Below, piece after piece: positions 6,693 through 8,084 of a stretch of DNA of 8,084 nucleotides (position 1 is its first letter; each line of letters opens with the position of its first letter). The stretch is from Magnetovibrio sp. (GTDB lineage Bacteria > Pseudomonadota > Alphaproteobacteria > Rhodospirillales > Magnetovibrionaceae). The notes under the pieces are model-generated. The model made no database searches and had not been told where the DNA came from. It worked only from the letters and a program-made list of their open reading frames with translations. The translations under genes were made by a program, and so were the position numbers. The stretch lies in NCBI GenBank assembly GCA_016763255.1, contig JAESUA010000337.1, positions 1 through 8,084 of the forward strand, read 5' to 3'.

Positions 6693-7730
6693 TCAATTAA
6701 GCTTTAGTGCACTGCTTGTGGTTGGGACAGAATGTTCAGCGCCGGTGGCCGCCACCATAAATGTCTTGTGGCGAAACTGCGCTAGAATTGGACGATAACG
6801 ATTGGGATTCATGCTGTTCAGAGACAAGACCGGAAAAACCGTAACGGAAAACGGACCTTGACCATCAACGATATCATTCCATGTGCGATCATAAATTGCG
6901 CCGATATTGGCGTCAAGTGCATGCCAAGTCCCGTTTAGATTGAATTCATTGAAGACATGACCATGTGTGGGCAAAATCACGACACGGTTATCTATGCCCG
7001 CACCGTTTAAGAGCAATTGAAGCAATAGGGCATAATCCGTGCAGCAGCCAATTTGTGAATCCATATAAAAGCGAATGCCAAGGTTTTTAATGCTACGTTG
7101 ATTTGTTCCAAATTGCTCATTTTGAGCCGCACAGCCTCCCTCAACATTAAGATTTGAATTGCCAAAAGAAAAGAGATTGGCCACCGTGTTGAGATAAAAA
7201 ATAGCCCTGAGCATCGACTCATCGGAAATATTCCAGGCCTCGCTTAAGGCCTTGCGGTGTACCAGATAATTGGCGTCCACGGCGGATCTGAATTCAGCAT
7301 TGGTCTTCAATTGGCCGCGGCGGATGGCGTCATCATTGAAGATAGCGTCATAATTGACCGTCTGAAGGCGATTGACCTGAATGCGTTCTTGGGCCGGGCC
7401 CAGAGGAACGGTGTCAAGCCAAGTATTGGCTACTAACAGTAATGGCACACACAACACCAAAATCAATAAGCGCCAAAAACGACCTGGGCGGGTGAGCGTT
7501 AAAACATAGCCCGTGACGATTAACCCCACGCCGCCAAAGATGACATATGTTAACGCAGCGATTTTTTTGGGCCCCAAAACGGCGCCAGAACCGATCAGTT
7601 TAAGTGGGTCAAATCCTGTCTGTAGGCTGATATAATTGCTGACATACGTTACCGAAACAGCCCACAATACGGTCACTGCGACTGCAATAACGAAAACCGT
7701 ATATTTATGTGTAGTCGATAAACTTGTCAC
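6693..7730 (-). CDS. membrane-anchored transglutaminase-like protein
   Basis: 345 residues, function not known. Three hydrophobic segments (about 11-30, 58-78, 87-104) precede a soluble C-terminal domain. The arginines between segments 2 and 3 (RPGRFWR, 81-87) suggest that this loop is cytoplasmic, which would put the C-terminal domain in the periplasm. That domain carries the transglutaminase-like Cys-His-Asp pattern: GCCTDYALLL with Cys230 as likely nucleophile, His258 in THGHVFNEF, and Asp273 in WHALDANIG. Such domains act as cysteine peptidases, amidases or cross-linking enzymes; which applies here cannot be said. Extra cysteines at 200 and 229 could form a disulfide. The start is a GTG at 7730 with a weak AGG 9 nt upstream; an in-frame TGA directly before it rules out a longer form. 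The gene is A+T-richer than the transporter genes: 43% G+C in 7021-7080 against 55% in 2221-2280 by my count. It converges on the regulator gene with a 25-bp gap that holds no clear terminator. Confidence 0.82.
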   Translation of the reverse strand: MTSLSTTHKYTVFVIAVAVTVLWAVSVTYVSNYISLQTGFDPLKLIGSGAVLGPKKIAALTYVIFGGVGLIVTGYVLTLTRPGRFWRLLILVLCVPLLLVANTWLDTVPLGPAQERIQVNRLQTVNYDAIFNDDAIRRGQLKTNAEFRSAVDANYLVHRKALSEAWNISDESMLRAIFYLNTVANLFSFGNSNLNVEGGCAAQNEQFGTNQRSIKNLGIRFYMDSQIGCCTDYALLLQLLLNGAGIDNRVVILPTHGHVFNEFNLNGTWHALDANIGAIYDRTWNDIVDGQGPFSVTVFPVLSLNSMNPNRYRPILAQFRHKTFMVAATGAEHSVPTTSSALKLN

Positions 7731-7840
7731 TCACACGAACCTTTGTCTTGGCTGCCAAACCCTGTCACCCCTCGTTCCAGTATCCTTATAGCAGCGTATC
7801 ATCAAGGTGAGTAGATCATCATATAGTCTCCTGAACAGAT
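7731..7840. other. intergenic gap with a Shine-Dalgarno-led six-codon minus-strand frame
   Basis: This 110-bp gap lies between the glycosyltransferase stop and the transglutaminase-like gene. On the minus strand, AGGAG (7832-7828) is followed after 5 nt by ATG at 7822 and a six-codon frame, MMIYSP, ending at TGA 7804-7802. That stop overlaps another ATG (7802) as TGATG, opening 23 codons that close at TGA 7733-7731, directly before the GTG start of the transglutaminase-like gene and in its frame. This may be a chance string or a short leader that couples translation. I see no convincing promoter or terminator. Confidence 0.3.
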
Positions 7841-8084
7841 CTAACCTTTCAACAGGCCATCGTATTGATCACAAATGGCCTCAAATGCGTTTTCGACGCT
7901 GGTGCTTTGTTGGCATAACGGGGTGTCATAGCGGCAATTGATGCGCTTGCCTTGCTCGACGTTGATGCATGGTGAACATGAGATGGATTGGTGGAACACC
8001 AAATGCCCCTCACCTGCCGGGCCATAGAGCACCGGAGTTTCGGGGCCAAAAAAACCCACCACCGGCGTGCCGGTTGCCGCCGCC
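7841..8084 (-). CDS. glycosyltransferase family 9 (heptosyltransferase-like) protein, C-terminal 80 residues (partial)
   Basis: Only the last 80 codons are inside the window; the frame stays open to the right edge, so any start codon seen here is internal. The visible part begins with the GT9 hallmark TGTPVVGFFGPETP, where the family usually has TGTPVVGLFGPT, followed by YGPAG. Next come a cysteine-containing segment SCSPCINV and a second pair of cysteines (NCRYDTPLC), a layout common in the C-terminal lobe of ADP-heptose-type transferases, and a final helix (SVENAFEAICDQYDGLL). GT9 enzymes transfer heptose or related sugars from nucleotide donors onto lipopolysaccharide core or other surface glycans at the cytoplasmic face of the inner membrane. 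The stop is TAG at 7843-7841. The gene points the same way as the transglutaminase-like gene, 110 bp upstream of it. The acceptor sugar cannot be inferred from this fragment. Confidence 0.85.
   Translation of the reverse strand, partial: AAATGTPVVGFFGPETPVLYGPAGEGHLVFHQSISCSPCINVEQGKRINCRYDTPLCQQSTSVENAFEAICDQYDGLLKG

Noticed and set aside
6668..6702. A bidirectional terminator between the regulator and the transglutaminase-like gene.
   Set aside because: Only a 5-bp CTTAA/TTAAG pairing with a 21-nt loop is present and no G/C-rich stem with a T-run, so it is not supported.
7849..8049. A second 66-codon minus-strand frame overlapping the glycosyltransferase end.
   Set aside because: It is an out-of-frame shadow; the GT9 motifs lie in the other frame.

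Overview
The window is a piece of bacterial chromosome of moderate G+C content. Its gene families and style (GTG and ATG starts, purine-rich Shine-Dalgarno sites, a PotABCD-type importer joined to a CoA-acylating methylmalonate-semialdehyde dehydrogenase) suggest a proteobacterium, most likely an alphaproteobacterium. That placement is inference; no rRNA or tRNA is present to anchor it.

Layout. Positions 1-4983 form a tight five-gene minus-strand operon, read from right to left: ATPase (4983-3886), periplasmic binding protein (3823-2768), long first permease (2683-1403), second permease (1391-534), and the 5' part of mmsA (446-1, running off the left edge). A 193-bp control region (4984-5176) separates this operon from a divergent plus-strand gene (5177-6667) for a complete MocR/GabR-type regulator: a winged helix fused to a PLP-binding aminotransferase-like domain. 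Past it, convergent and only 25 bp away, lies a minus-strand gene (7730-6693) for a membrane-anchored transglutaminase-like protein. It is visibly more A+T-rich than the transporter genes. The right edge (8084-7841) holds the C-terminus of a family 9 (heptosyltransferase-like) glycosyltransferase, also on the minus strand.

How the genes work together. The transporter belongs to the polyamine / omega-amino-acid class. MmsA oxidises malonate semialdehyde or methylmalonate semialdehyde to acetyl- or propionyl-CoA. MocR regulators sense amino compounds by forming an aldimine with PLP. Together these suggest a self-contained module that imports an amine or omega-amino acid, with beta-alanine or a polyamine that yields it as the best guess, and feeds its carbon into central metabolism. 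The transaminase that should link the two steps is not visible and may lie beyond the left edge.

The most notable non-coding signals are a phased set of GG(T/G)AC boxes in the divergent control region (5063, 5086, 5109 and 5120; spacings 23, 23 and 11 bp), and RNA hairpins on both sides of the binding-protein gene, one of them terminator-like. I saw no insertion sequence, CRISPR array, tRNA, rRNA or integration site. Nothing here amounts to a wholly new system. The regulator and its operator array, and the transglutaminase-like protein, deserve the closest look.
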